From: Deroplatys truncata
Lineage: Eukaryota; Arthropoda; Insecta; Mantodea; Mantidae
Direction: 5' to 3'
DNA length: 64,000 bases
NCBI GenBank assembly: GCA_030765065.1
Contig: CM060990.1
Location: 415,347,198 to 415,411,197, forward strand
Shown here: piece after piece, positions 22,237 to 34,259 of the stretch
Layout of the letters: each line of letters begins with the position of its first letter
Position numbering within the stretch: the first letter of the stretch is position 1
The notes under the pieces: generated by a model
Told to the model about the DNA's origin: nothing
The model's input: the letters and a program-made list of their open reading frames with translations, nothing else
The model's database searches: none
Position numbers and translations under genes: made by a program

Positions 22237-25200
22237 AATATCCCGGTCATCAAGCTGGACTGCATAGAGTGGCCACCGAGATTCCCGAATCTTATTCCCA
22301 TGGGCTGTTTTCTCTGAGGCTACATCAGAGATCACGTTTACCGAGAATTACCTCTACAGAAATCACCTCACAAACAGAATTCGTGCAGCAAATGCAACTA
22401 TAACACCTGTAATGTTATGTAGGGTGCGAGAAGGTCTAATGAGGAGGGTCGCAAGTACATAAATCAGGATGGAGCTTATTTTGAACATCCTCTTTGAGTT
22501 TTCAGTTCATCACAACAGAAGCCCCTGCAGTGACCGGAGAGTAGGTCACTAATCTACTGCTGAGAATCTCTCCGAGCCACCCAGTGCATTCTGCGCTCAA
22601 TCTTGTCTTGTAGAACAGTCTAGTTCATCTCCTATCCTGCTTGAGTAGCTAGGCGCAAGGGGAAATGGAATCTGCGTATATCTGCCCATAACGCCATTTA
22701 AATCAAGAAATGAAGATTATATAGTTTCTTTTATTCATTTTAAGCACTGTGTGGTGGACGAAAAAATATTTCAACAAATGAAACCAAGGTTTTTAAACCT
22801 TTGTAACTGTGTCAGAATATCACTCGAAAATATTTAAAAAAACTGATATCCTCTCTTATCTTACATAATGTAGCAATTAATTTAAATGATCGTCTTGATG
22901 TTGATGAGCATTAAGTAGGAGAAACAATTATCCTTATAACGAAAGATACAGGAACCTGGTGATTAAGAAGCGGGGACAGTTCAAATGCAGCGAAATGTTA
23001 AAGTGCATGTCATCAGTAAGAGAAATATCTCAAAGTAACCATTATAAAAACATCACAAATGAAACACAATGCCATTACAAGTACCTTTCTAAAAATCAGA
23101 AGAATTGTACTAAATAGATTCGAACGCTCACATGCACTCTTACGATAACGTATCCTATGTCTCATATATTAACAAAATATATGTGTGTATAATTCACATT
23201 CGTTTATTTGCTTTTGACTTTGGTTTTGCCATATCCGTTTTGCTTTAGGGTTTAGAAGTGGGTTTGGGGAAATTTATTTCCTTTATACTTTGCTACAGAT
23301 CTTCAGCTGCTTTGGTGAATTCAGAACTGGAAAGTTGCTTAACATTATTATCATATTTCTCTTTTGTTTCCATTTCAATTTTGTTTATTTACAATCGATG
23401 TAAAAAATATTCATTACAATTCTTAGGCTCAGAGGGGAATCTTTTTCCGGTTTCATGTGCTGCTACTATTCTTGCCCTACATATTTTGGTAGGTGTTATT
23501 TTATTTTTGCCCACTCTGTTATTATTCTGGGAGATAATTCCTTATAAAGTTTCTGGTTTTACTATTGCTGAATATTTAACACTTCTTTTTAATCTGGCAA
23601 AATCAGGACAGGCTTTCGGTAGTAAACTGGAATAGTTTTGTAATATCCAGAATCCCCAACACTTTGTTCCCTTTATCTATTTATTTTCTTAATAAGGGTG
23701 GATATAGCGTTATTTAACAGTTCTTAAGCTGATCAACTACTACTTCATATCAATTTACGTTATAAATTTCCTCAGTCAGCGTAGCCTATGCTTTTCCTTT
23801 TTACTTTAACAGGTGAAGATGTTAGTGATTTGTCAAGTACGACCATCTCATCCAATAAACTTGTATCCAAATGTTTTGCTGTTCCATTTTCAATATCTAA
23901 ATTCTCTTCTCCTTATGATGGTATAGCTATAACAAATATTACACTATTGTTGTTCGGTGTTACATTGGCATGACATAGGTTTATATTGTCAAAACCGCAG
24001 CACTATCAATAGGTTTGTACCAACAACAACGTTGTCCATACACTGTAACGGAAATATCTTATCTGACATATCCGTATCTCCACCCTGAATATGGAAAGTA
24101 TGTAAGGTATATATTAAAACTAAATATTTCCTATACTCTAACGTATGGACAATTACATTCTAATCTTCTCCATCGTTTTAGATACCAAAGTTAAGGGAAG
24201 TATTGCATTCGATATCGAGTTTTCCCTTATACCACAAAGAAAGATTTCCATAGAAAATATTAGGAAATTAAAGCATAATACGGAAAGGATGTTTCTGACT
24301 CAACATTACCTATCTGAACGCTTTAATGTTTAAGTTAGCAACACTATGTGGTGGCTTGGTTTTTGTTTATATAATTTCCAACCGACCTGGAATTTACTTC
24401 CTACATTCAGAAAAAGCTTGTTTAGCTCGTTTTTAGCGAATTCCAAATTCACACAGTTTTTGCTATTTAGCTTTCACTTCTTATATTCGCTTCATCCTGT
24501 AGTCTTAACATTTTCTCCCGGTTTTTGCTGCTTTTGATTTCGAACGGAATATTACGCTTAAAACATTACCGCATTTAAGTTATAACCAAGTTCCCTCTGC
24601 TAAGGCCTTTAATTAAAACTAGTTTTAGTGGTCTCCTCAGTACACATGACAGAACATTAGAATTCAACAAGTAAACATGATCGTACAGAATTACATGCAA
24701 AAAATACGCCAATAATTAAAGACTTATTATTAATATTTAGGTAATTCTTCAGCTCAGTTTAAAAGGAATTTAAACTAAACATATGAATTAATGTATGAAT
24801 AAACAAATAAAAAACCAATAAATAAATAGAAACATCCTATTGTACCAGGTTTGAATCATCCATCCTCGAGTCCAGTTCATTTTTGGAGTGCTAGCCCTCT
24901 CCTTTGTTAAGCTTCCATACAACGAAACCTTTCTATATTATCATACTTTCAGATCTATATAAACTGATTGGTTTCTAGGTTTTTTGCTTTATAATTAATT
25001 CTGGTTAAGCACAATAAGACATAAATGTATTAACAAGAAACGTATTACTATACATGTGTATATGAGAGAGAGAGGGGGGAGATGGGGGACAGAGAGTCTT
25101 AATGTGTGCGCATTTAAATCAGGTTATTGATTCTCTCAAAACATGGTTGATTTCTGCACTTTATTGATGATAGGACAGAAATAGCACGAAACGTGATGTA

Positions 25201-25994
25201 GCATCACATGCTTGCAATTGGTTTCACATTCTAATGGGTAATCTGCAGAGCATGAGCTGTAGCGTAAACGAAAATACCACTCCTCACCTATAAATACGTC
25301 TACTCAACACAAGATATTTCTGTGTTCATCTCGCAAGCATTTCATGTTGTGCTGCAGCCATGCCAATCTCTTAACCTTTACGAAGCATCCTTCCAGCGAT
25401 AAACTTCTGCTGGTAAAAGGATGAAGGGAAATGAAAAGCAAAATGAAGGCGTTAAAGCTACTTACACTTAGCATAAAACTTCCGCACTTGTAAGGTCAGA
25501 GCTAAGAAGGGGCTTGAGCTTTGAATTCTAAAGTACAAGAAATGCACAGAGAATAAAGTGGATGTTAAATCAATTAATTTTATATGGGATTTATAGCCGC
25601 AATAAGTTTGTTTGCAGTCAAATGGCCTTCCGTACGCTAGACTAAGAACAATAATGACAGTTTGGAAGTCTTGATTACTGGTATTCTATATCCATTATAT
25701 TTAGCCTGTTTAGCACATAAAGAATGTGATTGGCCGTTGACCGAAATACATCTACTGCTGCAACTGTCTCCCAGTGAATGCTAAGCTAGAAATAGTCTCC
25801 ATATTATTTGACAATTACCATAAGGGAAAATAATCAATTAACATGTTTGACTTACACAGGACTTGTTTACCGCTTTTAGGTGCCATTTTCTATGCTAAAT
25901 TTGGTTTAGTTACGATTAAGTGTAGTGCTAGTGGTAAGCAAAGCCAATAGCGTCAACATGCCTGAAGTAAACGAATATCCATTAAAGAGCGGTA
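22237..25994. other. Long AT-rich stretch, no element recognised
   Basis: About 3.7 kb with no repeat family I recognise. The longest frame (23,258-23,635 plus, 125 codons) encodes a hydrophobic peptide with two or three possible membrane segments. AT-rich composition alone can produce that, and no start context or family supports a gene. A GA-rich microsatellite lies at 25,060-25,095. Confidence 0.5.
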
Positions 25995-26430
25995 AAGCCA
26001 AGCGGAATGGCTCAGGCGGTAACGCCTGTGGCTCGCCTTCGGAATATCTCGGGTTCGATCCGAGCGACCTCCCACTCTGACCCATGGCTCTTTTTGGGGA
26101 TTTTCCCGGATCGTTAGGCAAATGCTGGAGTGATTTCTTTCATTCCCTGAATTTCCTGTTCACCTAATTAGTTTCATTAATTATTTTATTCAGGGTTTAT
26201 TTCAGGGTTAGAAGTGTCGGCGATGGAAACGTCTATATCTGGAAACTGTAGGGACCCTGTCATTGTTGTGCTGTCACTCCTGGTTCTGGCTGTCCGGTGT
26301 CTTCCATCACTTCATCCCTTCCTCTCGGGGACGCTCCCTCCTGGGGTGTCGGTACAATATCTTCATTTCCTAAATCGGTGCCGGATTCCCTCCGCATCAC
26401 AATCCAATCCAATCCATGAATGGCGAAAAT
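25995..26430 (+). mobile_element. Long tRNA-derived SINE (family 1), internally shortened
   Basis: The head is AAGCGGAATGGCTCAGGCGG with the B box CGGGTTCGATCCG. The body matches other copies (GGGTTAGAAGTGTCGGCGATG) but lacks about 100 bp of the middle. It ends near CCTCCGCATCACAATCCAAT. Confidence 0.75.
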
Positions 26431-26889
26431 CAAATAGTGCAAAATGTGATTAATTCTCTAATGCAGAGAGACCGCTCAGTGACAGTAAATAGTGCAGTGT
26501 AACTCAGGGCCGAATTTATAGGTGTTTTTATGTGGTCTGTGTTAGATATTGCAAAGAGTTTAAAGAAATACGTATGCTGAAATAAGCTCAGAACTGTGTT
26601 CGACAAAGTAGATGATTTTGTAAAGTGTGCTATCCGTTTCAATGCTCATGCTTTCTTTGTTGATAATGAACCACCAACAACAGACAACAGTTTTAAATGC
26701 AGTGAATAACGATTCAAATTTACCGGACTTCAAGAGGTGGACATTTCATACAGTGCTCTTAGAAGTATCGTGAACATAAAAAGAAGGTAACAGCGCTACT
26801 GTACATCTTGTCGAATCTGGGACAGCTGGAGCCAAATATCTGGCTCGAGATCTGCGTTTTCAATACCTGCATAAGCAGGCAATCCTGAT
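26431..26889. other. Intergenic, nothing recognised
   Basis: AT-rich DNA between two SINEs with no recognised feature. Confidence 0.5.
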
Positions 26890-27440
26890 TCATGACTCAG
26901 GTGGTAACGTCTGTGGCCCGTATTCGGGAGATCTTGGGCTTCATTTCCGCGGCCAACATTCCAGACCCATAGGTTTCTTCGGGGATTCCCCGGATCGCTA
27001 GGTGAATGCTGGAAGGCTCATTATATCTCTCGAATATACTGTCTTTCCATTTCACCTCTATTCTCATCTCACTTCTCCTTTCATCTGCTTGGTCTGTTTC
27101 AGAGTTGAAAGTGTCGCTGGGATACTCGGCGTTGCATGGCTGGCGAAAAGGATGCTCTATGTAGCACTTCGTCCCCGGAATGAGGGCGGTCTCCGAGTCC
27201 CGGGCTCAACAGTGAAATGTGGTAGCCTTCAGGGGGAAGCCGGTTGCACCAGCTACCATTCTGGGAGTTTCAATCTGTAAAAGGTAGGTGCCCTCCCCCC
27301 TGTCGTACCTCCTAATTTGATCGCCCTCTGTCTCCTCTCACCCCACCTCTCTCCTCGGGGCACCTTGTCAGGGGTATAGGCACAAAATATCTTGTAGGTA
27401 GAGTCCTATGTGCCCCTCCGTATCTATTCCGACTCCTACT
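26890..27440 (+). mobile_element. Long tRNA-derived SINE (family 1)
   Basis: The head is ATGACTCAGGTGGTAACGTC with a degenerate B box (TTGGGCTTCATTTCC). The body runs through TGTTTCAGAGTTGAAAGTGT and CTCCGAGTCCCGG, closest to the copy at 47,115-47,700. It ends next to the left inverted end of the Tc1-like element. Confidence 0.75.
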
Positions 27441-27549
27441 ACTATGCTCACACATAAAAACTGAAACACTCGAGTTCTCGTTTTCAAACTAAATATGAAA
27501 TAAGTAAATATTATATTGCTAAATGAAAAGCAAATAAAAATAGCAGTTA

Positions 27550-27605
27550 ACTTAATATCGGATGTGTTAAGCGTCTGCTTCTATTAATGCTCTCATTCTA
27601 CGGGG
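27550..27605 (-). pseudogene. Tc1-like transposase, C-terminal end (left of the nested insertion)
   Basis: Minus-strand reading from the insertion point gives SMPRRMRALIEADA and a stop. This is the standard C-terminus of Tc1-like transposases (SMPRRirAlIeAdG). It lies immediately outside the CATGGA duplication of the nested element. Its upstream part is at 39,601-40,562. Confidence 0.82.
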
Positions 27606-27611
27606 CATGGA

Positions 27612-27660
27612 AGTAGCATATATAGGGGGAAGCCGGCACAGTTTTTTGCGTCTATATGGG
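27612..27660 (+). repeat. Left terminal inverted repeat tip of the palindromic element
   Basis: Begins AGTAGCATATATAGGGG and continues into the GCCGGCACAGTTTTTT and GCGTCTATATGGGAAAGGA segments. The right tip (39,552-39,600) is the inverse with a few substitutions and small indels. Outside the tips only the 6-bp duplication is shared, which defines the element boundary. Confidence 0.93.
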
Positions 27661-29070
27661 AAAGGATAGGGAAAACGAGGGTATATGCGGCACTTTAAGG
27701 GGGAAAATGCGTTTATATGGGGAAGATAGGGACTATGAGGATCGATGCTAGGCTAAGACAGGGGTTGAAGGACTAGGGATGTGCTTTATATGTGAAGGTA
27801 GGGAATACGAGAAGAAGTGCTATGCTAGACAGGGCTTGAAGGGTAGAATATGACTTTTATATGGGAGAGCTACTAGACTATTCAGAGTTTGAAGGGTAGA
27901 GTATGGCTTTTTATATGAAGAGACGAGGAAAACGAGGGGAGTAGCTAGGTTGAAGGAGCGTTCAAGGAGGAAAATGAGTTTATATGGGAGAGATAGGGAA
28001 AACGAGGAGAGTGAGATATGCTTTATACGACAGAGATGGGGCATACGAGGGGAGGTGCTAGCGTAGACAAGATTAAGGTGCAGGGTATACGTTTATACGA
28101 GGAATATAGGGAAAACGGGGACAGGTGGTATGATAGACAGAAGCTGGGCCACTTCTACGTTTATATGGGAAAGGATAGGGAAAACGAGGGTAGATAGGGA
28201 ATACCAGGGCTGATGCTAGGCTAGTCAGATGCTGAAGGAGGGATGGATACGCTTTATACGAGAGAGATAGGGAGTACAGGGAAAGATGCTATACTAAACA
28301 GGACTTGAAGGGTAGAATATGGCGTTTTATATGGGAGAGATAGCGAACCGAGGAGAGTTATTAGGCTAGGAGGTTTGAATGATAGAGTAGGCGTTTATAT
28401 GCGAGAGATAGGGAATACGAGGGTCGATGCTAGGCTAGACAGGGCTGAAGTAGGGGAATGCGCCTTATATGAGAGAGGTAGGGGAATATGAGGAGAAGTG
28501 TTAGGCTAGACAGGGTTTGAGGTGTGGAATATGCGTTTATATGGGAAAGATAGGGGAAACGTGTACAGATAATAGGCTAGACAGATGCTGAAGGACGGGA
28601 ATATAGGCTTATACGGGAGAGATATGGAAATACGAGGTGAGATGCTAGACTAGACTGATGCTGAAGGAGGAGGGGATACGCTTTATACGGAAGAGATAGG
28701 GAATACGAGGAGAGGTACTAGACCATACAGAATTTGAAGGGTATAATATAGCGTTTTTATATGGGAGAGCTAGCAAACCGAGGAGAGGTATTAGGCAGGA
28801 AGGTTTGAATGACAGAGTATGCGTTTATATGGAGAGACGAGGAAAACGAATGTAGGTGCTAGGTTGAGAGAGTCTTCAAGGAGGAAAATGCATTTATATG
28901 AGAGCGGTAGGGAATACGAGGAGAGGTGCTAGTCTAGAGAGGGGTTGAGGAGTAGAGTATACGTTTATATGGGAGAAATGTGGAAAACGGGAGTGGTACA
29001 AGAATAGACAGTGGTTGAAGGAGGAGGAATGTAGGTTTATACGGTAATATAGAGAGTAATTAGATTATAA
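27640..29070 (+). repeat. Terminal tandem repeats of the left arm, ~20 units of ~70 bp
   Basis: A degenerate minisatellite with the consensus order GCGTTTATATGGGAGAGATA, GGGAATACGAGGAGAGGTGC, TAGGCTAGACAGGGTTGAAG. From about 28,325 the GTTTATATGG motif recurs every 68-76 bp. Many units differ by 10-20%. The mirror array is at 38,150-39,580. There is no coding potential. Its position next to the tip suggests a role in end recognition or replication, which is inference. Confidence 0.92.
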
Positions 29071-29261
29071 AACATTTCTCATCCAACGTTACAACACTTT
29101 TATATACTTTTTTCTAAACCTTACAAACTTTTATATGTTAAACAGCAGTGCGCGAGACGGAGAGGGACAAACTGTATATCGGGTTACAGTGAAGTATACG
29201 TCCTAACCTATTCCCACCTTGTATGTTCTGGATTTTCTCATTGTCTATTCATTCCTATCAT

Positions 29262-29455
29262 CATCTAACGTAACCACGTAACAAGACGTAACACAACGTA
29301 ACATAACAGCATGACAAGACGTCATACTAAGTAAAATAAGCACGTAACCACGCAACATCACGCGACATCTCGTAACCAGAAACGTCACACGACGTAACAA
29401 CACGTAGCAACTATGTAACCACGTAACAAAACGTAAGAACAACACGTAACCAGCC
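29262..29455 (+). repeat. ACGTAAC-type short motif array, left arm
   Basis: About twenty irregularly spaced copies of CGTAACA/CGTAACC-like words (ACGTAACCACGTAACAAGAC and variants) within ~190 bp, between the minisatellite and the polymerase gene. The mirror copy is at 37,755-37,950. It could be a protein-binding array or a degenerate satellite. Confidence 0.75.
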
Positions 29456-29907
29456 CATTGCTAAGGTAATCTAAGCTAATCCATCCTTCATAACTTAGAC
29501 AATAAGTACGAGAGCCTAGCCTAGATTAACCTGACCAATCCCAAACGTTCATCTCATCATCTATTCCACTCAGTCATCGTCTAACCTAATCTGGCTAACC
29601 AGAGATAACCTCAACTTTCTTTTAGTGAAATTGCAATGTTTTATTCGGGTTTTATTATTCGAGAGTTTTAATTGGAAAGTTTACGCCAACATACCTTATT
29701 TTAGTTCGTTGTAGGTGTCTCTCCCCTTTTTATCTAGGCTTGAGACTAGCACTAGGATTGCTCCTAATGGCAGGGTTACCACCTTCCCTTCCATCTTCTT
29801 CTTTCTTCATCAGGCGTCAGATAGTTGCATACACAGCACACGGATAACCTTCATTTTTTTAAGATTGTAGACTCACTAGAAAATCTTTATCTTTGACTTA
29901 CATTCTT

Positions 29908-31299
29908 TTAAGCGCTAGTTGTAATGGCGTAATGTCCATACGCATATATCGTTACTCCATCCTCAGCAATAACTCTTTTATCATCAAACGGAGTCAATGT
30001 GATTTTATTCACTTGCACTGTGGCAAGAGCATGCTCCCGAGACAGGATCAGATTCATGGGTGTTCTGATGATTTCTCCGGTTTTAAGACAGTCAGCATAA
30101 CTCTCAAATGTAATGTAATGATTACTTGCACTACGTTTAATGCCTTTAATCTTTTTTACCATTGAGCCATGGATATCTAGGGCATACATCTTAGGTCGTA
30201 GTCCGACAAAGCGCTGGATGATTTTACCATTAGCCTCATCTTTAAATTTTCCCAACACCTTCTTGTTTAGAGCTGAATAGCATATATGGTTGACAGGGTA
30301 ATCAGATGTATCTAGGTGTTCGAGAAAACGTAGCTTATCCTGGTACACATCTTCAGTCATCACACGATGAATGAACGAATCAGTGTCCATATACATGAGC
30401 TTCAGGTTTTCAAATCCATAATATGGCAGCAACACATCATAATGATAGTGGTACATTAATGTCTTGGAGATGTCCAACACACTCATACCGATGTATATAG
30501 GCTTGTTGAATACGATCTGACGAGAGGCCATATGTACAGAGGCTAGATTAGCAGCATATATGGTTCGATCGATAAACGTAGGCTTTGCAATTAACTTTTC
30601 CAGAGTCTTCTCATTTGTCACCAGTCGTATATCCATACGGTTACGAAGGTTTTCCATTGTTTTTCCAAACATGGCGTTGTTAAACAGTTTGTAGAGGTCC
30701 TTCTCAAAATCATTTGCAGCCTTTTGTCGTAGTCTGTTGTTAAATTCCACATACGGTTTTAACCACTGTGACTCACGGAATTGTAGCACACGATGAATTT
30801 TTGTTAACCGTAGTCCATGATTAAGTGCTTGCTTCAAAGCCATGTAATGTACTATATACTTCTTTCGAGGTCCAAGATGAGGTATCAGTTTCTTTGTACT
30901 CGAGTCCTTAGGCTTCATACACTCAGGCAGGAATGGTAAATCATTATGCAGATCGTGAAGTTCTGCAGGATACTCGATATCGACTTCTAATATATATCCA
31001 TGAGGATCATCTTCTTGTAGTCTTTCTAAGTCAATTTTTTCAGGTGATATCCACTCAAATCCACCATAAGGGAGGGCGTGACACATGGCCCACCCAGATT
31101 GGTTATTAGCGTCCTCATATGTAATGAATTGGGTTGGTCTCGACGGATCATACTTGTCCATGTAAGCGTTATTAGCCTCTGCATAACGGTGGGAGACTTG
31201 ACATGAACCTCCTCTTATACCGGATTCCACCATGAGCAATTGGTCATAATCCTGTAACAGTTCCAGCTGAATTCCTGTATACAGAACATGGCATCCCAT
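29908..31299 (-). pseudogene. Family B DNA polymerase, C-terminal polymerase half (left arm)
   Basis: A 463-codon frame carrying the polymerase palm and thumb of a protein-primed family B polymerase. The motif A region is YEDANNQSGWAM with Asp63. Motif B is KLFNNAMFGKTMEN (about 204-217). Motif C is YMDTDSF with Asp305 and Asp307. The Leu-Tyr normally found after the motif A Asp is Gln-Ser here. The frame is offset by one base from the N-terminal ORF, which it overlaps by 85 bases, so the product is not continuous. Its own ATG lies inside the conserved WDAM segment and is unlikely to be a natural start. Stop codons do not interrupt the rest. Confidence 0.9.
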
Positions 31300-33533
31300 G
31301 TAAGTCCTGGAGAGGTAAAATAATGGGCCGGATCGACTTTATGCGTTTTGAGGTTTTGATCTCTAAATGTCTCAAAGACATCAGCTAGAAGAAGTACATC
31401 AGATATTAAGTAGAGGTCGCTGTACTCGCCCAGGTTTCTTGCATTAAACAGCTCCCATACAGTTCTAGAATGATCGTAATCAGCATCACTAATTTCTTCT
31501 TCATTCAATTTATTGTAGAAGTAGTTCTTAGGAGGCAGGCAGGTTTCGTTCAAAACATCCCATGAAGTGACGTAATCATAGGGAAATACACCCTTACGTG
31601 TCATCAACATCATCTTGTCTTCTCCGATGTGTTTCAGTGTTTCAGGGTGCGATGTTAGATTCTTCACCAGCTTATCCAATCTTGTACTCAGGAACCGAAA
31701 ACTATCTACCAACCGAAGCTTTATATCTCCTACATACTTGGAGAATGATATATAGCTTTCTTCAGAGCTAGGAATTACTTCCACCCGCTCACTTGTACAT
31801 CCCAGCTCCTTAACAATGAAGTGTGAGTCATACCCGCTGAGGTTGTGCATGAAGACTGGAATATATTTAGGTGCTTTACATGCTAAATTACATTCATTAT
31901 GTAGACTTCCCCGATATTCACCACTGATGTGATCATGGTCGCGTACTTTATAGTTCTCTTCAGTAAAGGTTTTTCCACACAAGTAGCATACTGTAGAGGC
32001 GTTGAAATCCATCTGTTGTTGATTTGTAAGTTTCAGAGGCATAACAGATTTGTATATATTATTAATCTCCCTTGCAAGGAATGACAGGTATTCCATAAAC
32101 TTCTGAGCAGCATCAGCACCACGATATCCATCGGGATGCTTAGGAAGACCAGTTTCCAGATGCTCAACGTTGGTTGATGGTTTAACGTAAACGCAGAAAC
32201 TCATGGGAACATGCTGCTGATAAGGGGATGTATATGAAGTTTCAGGATCGTGTATGCATGTATGACATGGAGCGAGAATGCTTTCAAAGTCTGCATAGAT
32301 GACGTAAGGTAGTTTCAACATCCTTTCAAAATTTTTAAATTGTACAATTGATTTCTCCTTTGTAGGCATAACTACCCTTGCAACACCATGCTGATTACAG
32401 ATGGTGGCATGTTCTTGTAGTTTTTCCAGTCCACTTTGTCCATATCGATCGTCAAAATGTGTAAAACAACGCTTACAGGTATAAACACGTTCTTTATGCA
32501 TAGTTTTCTGACATCGAATAAGTTTTTCAAAATTCTTTATATAAACGTAGTGATGTCTCCCACTACTGTCACTCAATAGCAGGAGGTCACGGTGATCAGG
32601 TAGTTCAGTCTCAGCAACCTTTGTCGGATACACTTCATGCTTCTCATCCAGGCCGAAGACATTGATAGACATCCTGTTAAGCTTCTCGAATTTAGGTATT
32701 TGAGAAAGTGGCGTAGGGTAGGAAACACAGCTGAAGTCGTATTTATTTTGAAGTTGTTTGTATTTGTTCACACGCTGTGCATTCTTCCCTATGAATTTAG
32801 CTAATACAGAATACATGAAACATTTCTCATCGGCAAAGTTCTGGATGTTAAGGCAGGCTTTTCTTGCTTCAAAAGATGGCGGTAGTGGTATGTAGCTACT
32901 TCCTCGTAACGGGTTGTACTTGTTGATACGAAGTCGAACTCCTTCAACAGCAAGCAGAGCCCAGTTGCTACCCTTAAGCTGAGACTCCTCCATTTCAGTG
33001 ACCATCTTCTTCATTTTCGTTTCCAACATAGAGTCCAGATCCGTTTCTAGGACAACAGCTTGATTCCGTGTTTTAAATGTTTTGTCGCAGGTTTCTCCGA
33101 CACTGTTAACAAATCTACACTCAGCTAGCAGATTAATTTTCACACTTTTGTTAATACCAAGCTCTTTATATACAGCCTGGATTATCCGCTGTTTCGCCTC
33201 ATGCAGGTACATATTCAGGTCCTTAGCTGATTCACATCGTATAAAATATGATTTCAAGCGTCCATTGAATGAAGTTTCATAATCTTTCATGTCACAGTCA
33301 TTCATGATAGAAAATAACTCGTGCTTAGTGGGTTCTAATCTACGTTTCTTCTCAGGTCTGTTTATTTCACACGCATCTTCGTGTCGGCGACCCTTATAAC
33401 TGTCTTTGAAGGCTACATTACAATATTTACACTTTTTACAACGTAGCTCATGTCGTCTTTTGTCATATCCACGGAGGAACTTATTGCAGCATTTACCACA
33501 AGAATATCCTGAGGCACTAGGAATGATATCCAT
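31215..33533 (-). pseudogene. Family B DNA polymerase, N-terminal half with exonuclease and HNH insertion (left arm)
   Basis: A 772-codon frame whose ATG at 33,533 directly follows an in-frame TAG. Residues 12-55 hold two Cys/His clusters (CGKCCNKFLRGYDKRRH; KYCNVAFKDSYKGRRH) typical of zinc fingers. Exonuclease motif I is YADFESIL (413-420, Asp415/Glu417), motif II HNLSGYDSHF (563-572) and motif III YLISD (708-712). Between I and II sits CYLCGK with RDHDHISGEYRGSLHNECN (516-549), an endonuclease VII-like HNH fold. The frame ends 23 codons beyond WDAM because of an apparent one-base loss. The catalytic exonuclease residues are kept. A replicase for protein-primed copying is the expected role. 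Confidence 0.9.
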
Positions 33534-34245
33534 CTATGAGGAGTTATTCATTTTTCTTCTTGATATAATAAGGTATTAACCTTTCTTCAAGGAAATGTAC
33601 GCCTCTTTACCTTGATAACGCTTTAGAAGGTTGCTTATTTTCTAGGAGAAGAACGATGTGGCCACCTCGGAGATGATTAACAGAATGAAGTTCAATACTC
33701 AAGTTCGTTCTATTTATAGAGGAAGCACGAACTTTTTTGATCAATTATACTGAATATTAATACTAAAAACGGTGATGAAGCGTGTAAGCTCTTATATTTC
33801 AATTCGTGTTACACTGATGTTCGAGCGTCTCCGTATAGCTTCGTATGCTTAGAGAAAGTGTAAAGTATTGTGAAGATGTATCTATTGTTCGGGTATAATC
33901 GTACAGATTCGGAGAGCTTGACTCGTGAAGGTGATGAACGATCCGTTGACCGAGCAAGAGGCAAGCATTCCCTCTGCGAAACGAATCCTAGAAGCACAAA
34001 GATGCAAATGAAAGGAAATCGTGATAGCATATACCTCTCAGGCATTCGCCTGTAGACCAGGGAAAACCACGAAAATCCCAGGCTACAGTGAGTGTCCAAC
34101 GGGACTCGAACCAAGGACTCTAGAAGTACACGTGAAAGATATAAATGAAAAAGATTTAAAGGGAAAGGAAAACGGAATCGACGAGAAACCACCCAGACAA
34201 TCGCCTGCAGACCAAGACAAACCACAAAAAATATGACGTCGGTGT
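32963..34245. other. Asymmetric spacer at the centre of the palindrome
   Basis: The only part of the element not duplicated. 32,963-33,533 holds the first ~190 codons of the polymerase, absent from the right copy. 33,534-34,020 is AT-rich, with no coding similarity, and probably contains the polymerase promoter. 34,030-34,125 resembles an inverted tRNA-SINE piece (GGGAAAACCACGAAAATCCC; GGGACTCGAACC as an inverse B box). 34,198-34,235 partly repeats its CAATCGCCTGCAGACCA segment. Confidence 0.75.
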
Positions 34246-34259
34246 GAGCTCTGCTTGCT

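Noticed and set aside
23258-23635. Membrane protein gene (125 codons)
   Set aside because: Hydrophobic frames arise readily in AT-rich DNA. No family, splice pattern or neighbouring exon supports it.
29480-29600. Insect telomere repeats (TTAGG/CCTAA)
   Set aside because: Scattered CCTAACCTAATC-like words only, no tandem array.
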